Positions 5,800 through 6,538 of a stretch of 6,538 nucleotides of DNA are shown in pieces. The DNA is from Azohydromonas lata NBRC 102462 (GTDB lineage: Bacteria > Pseudomonadota > Gammaproteobacteria > Burkholderiales > Burkholderiaceae_C). Positions within the stretch are counted from its first letter, which is position 1, and every line of letters starts with the position of its first letter. The DNA is taken from the NCBI GenBank assembly GCA_945878385.1, contig CAMCTE010000154.1, forward strand, positions 1-6,538, read 5' to 3'. The position numbers and the translations under genes were made by a program. The notes below the pieces were generated by a model that searched no databases, had not been told where the DNA came from, and was given only the letters and a program-made list of their open reading frames with translations.

Positions 5800-6354
5800 A
5801 TGAAACTCGCTCAAGAAATCCGCGCCGGCAATGTGATCATGCAGGGCAAGGACCCGATGGTTGTGCTCAAGACCGAATACAGCCGCGGCGGCCGGGGTGC
5901 GGCCACCGTGCGCATGAAGATGAAGAACCTGCTCAACGGTGGCGGGGCCGAAGTCGTCTTCAAGGCCGACGACAAGATGGACCAGATCATTCTGGACAAG
6001 AAGGAGTGCACCTACTCCTACTTCGCCGACCCGATGTATGTGTTCATGGACACCGAGTACAACCAGTACGAAGTCGAGAACGAGAACATGGGCGACGCCA
6101 TCAGCTACCTCGAAGACGGCATGCAGGTGGAAGTGACCTTCTACGACGGCAAAGCGATTTCCGTGGAACTGCCCACCACCGTGGTGCGCGAAATCACCAC
6201 CGAGCCGGCCGTCAAGGGCGACACCTCGGGCAAGGTGATGAAGCCGGCCAAGCTGGTGGGAACCGGTTTTGAGATCGCCGTGCCGCTCTTCGTGGAGAAC
6301 GGCGACAAGATCGAAATCGACACGCGCACGCACGAGTACAAGAAGCGGGTGTAA
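5800..6354 (+). CDS. efp: Elongation factor P (arginine-32 type)
   Basis: EF-P binds between the P and E sites of ribosomes stalled on consecutive prolines and promotes peptide bond formation. The 184-residue length is standard: an N-terminal KOW-like domain (about 1-65) followed by two OB-fold domains (about 66-128 and 129-184). The modification loop reads SRGGRGA at 28-34 with Arg32 at its tip, the residue rhamnosylated by EarP, not the lysine used by EpmA-type bacteria. The adjacent earP agrees with this. The conserved tail GDKIEIDTRTHEYKKRV is present. The ATG has no evident ribosome-binding site; the preceding bases are CACTTTTACACC. It may be transcribed from its own promoter in the end of earP and is followed by a strong terminator. 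Identification is secure. Confidence 0.98.
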   Translation: MKLAQEIRAGNVIMQGKDPMVVLKTEYSRGGRGAATVRMKMKNLLNGGGAEVVFKADDKMDQIILDKKECTYSYFADPMYVFMDTEYNQYEVENENMGDAISYLEDGMQVEVTFYDGKAISVELPTTVVREITTEPAVKGDTSGKVMKPAKLVGTGFEIAVPLFVENGDKIEIDTRTHEYKKRV

Positions 6355-6385
6355 CGGCACGGGTTGAGCCGGATTCAACGAAAAC

Positions 6386-6423
6386 CGCAAAAAAAGGGGC
6401 GCCGCTGGTGTCCCTTTTTTGCG
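6386..6423 (+). terminator. Intrinsic terminator after efp, probably bidirectional
   Basis: An eight-pair stem with two G-U pairs, 6396-6403 with 6407-6414, closes a three-base loop. It is extended by an A-tract (6389-6395) facing a T-tract (6415-6420) and by CGC/GCG at the base. Six T's follow the core stem on the plus strand, ending efp transcription; seven T's follow on the minus strand, which would end the converging gene at the right edge. It starts 32 bases after the efp stop. Confidence 0.88.
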
Positions 6424-6439
6424 CCTGGGGCCTCCTCTA

Positions 6440-6475
6440 TAGGGTCCCAAGCGGCCTCAGCAGCTCAGGGCCCTA
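6440..6475 (-). other. Inverted repeat at the end of the right-edge gene
   Basis: TAGGG-T-CCC (6440-6448) pairs with GGGCCCTA (6468-6475), eight pairs with one bulged base and a 19-base loop. It overlaps the last codons and stop of the partial minus-strand gene. There is no T-tract directly after it, so it is not a terminator by itself; it could protect the mRNA end or be incidental. Confidence 0.3.
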
Positions 6476-6538
6476 CAGGGTCGGACGTGCCCACGAGCTT
6501 GATGGAAACATCGTCGATAGCCAAGCCGTCGTCCGAAC
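6465..6538 (-). CDS. C-terminal end of an unidentified protein (partial)
   Basis: The last 23 codons and a TGA stop (6465-6467) of a minus-strand reading frame that enters from the right. The visible tail begins SDDGLAIDDVSI and ends SDPVGP. The pattern of acidic residues followed by GLAIDD and a beta-strand resembles the last strand of beta-sandwich domains at the ends of secreted or surface proteins, including some extracellular nucleases. This is a resemblance only; no function is assigned. The other two minus-strand frames also run to stops here but give no protein-like composition. The bidirectional terminator 41 bases further on is well placed to serve it. Confidence 0.5.
   Translation of the reverse strand, partial: SDDGLAIDDVSIKLVGTSDPVGP

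Noticed and set aside
5341..6450. Minus-strand frame of 369 codons opposite earP and efp
   Set aside because: It covers the antisense of efp and the terminator, and its His- and Val-rich repeats are a mirror of the EF-P codons.

Overview
The window reads as ordinary, GC-rich chromosomal DNA from a betaproteobacterium, most likely order Burkholderiales and possibly near Comamonadaceae. The order is inferred from protein style and gene order; the family is a guess. Support comes from strong third-position GC in every gene, an EF-P with arginine at position 32 next to its rhamnosyltransferase EarP, and a uvrC / pgsA cluster. No mobile element, CRISPR array, rRNA or tRNA gene was found.

Minus-strand block (1-4378). 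Reading right to left, the order is uvrC (excision nuclease subunit), a proline-rich lipoprotein with a TonB-type C-terminal domain, pgsA (phosphatidylglycerophosphate synthase), and an EamA/DMT-family permease. Gaps of 34, 28 and 18 bases suggest one operon. After a 210-base gap holding a candidate promoter and small inverted repeats comes hupB, an HU-type nucleoid protein cut by the window's left edge.

Plus-strand block (4452-6423). earP is divergent from uvrC and is followed 40 bases later by efp. EarP transfers rhamnose from dTDP-L-rhamnose to Arg32 of EF-P, and modified EF-P rescues ribosomes stalled on consecutive prolines, so this is a two-gene modification module. It ends at a strong intrinsic terminator whose A- and T-tracts should make it work in both directions.

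Right edge (6465-6538). The last 23 codons of a minus-strand gene converge on the same terminator; the tail resembles the end of a secreted or surface protein.

No clearly undescribed system is visible. The points most worth a second look are a TonB-like domain on a predicted outer-membrane lipoprotein, a Pro-Pro-Gly stall motif as the last three residues of EarP just before efp, a run of seven prolines in a neighbouring gene, a probable leaderless start for earP, and an extra alanine-rich segment inside EarP.
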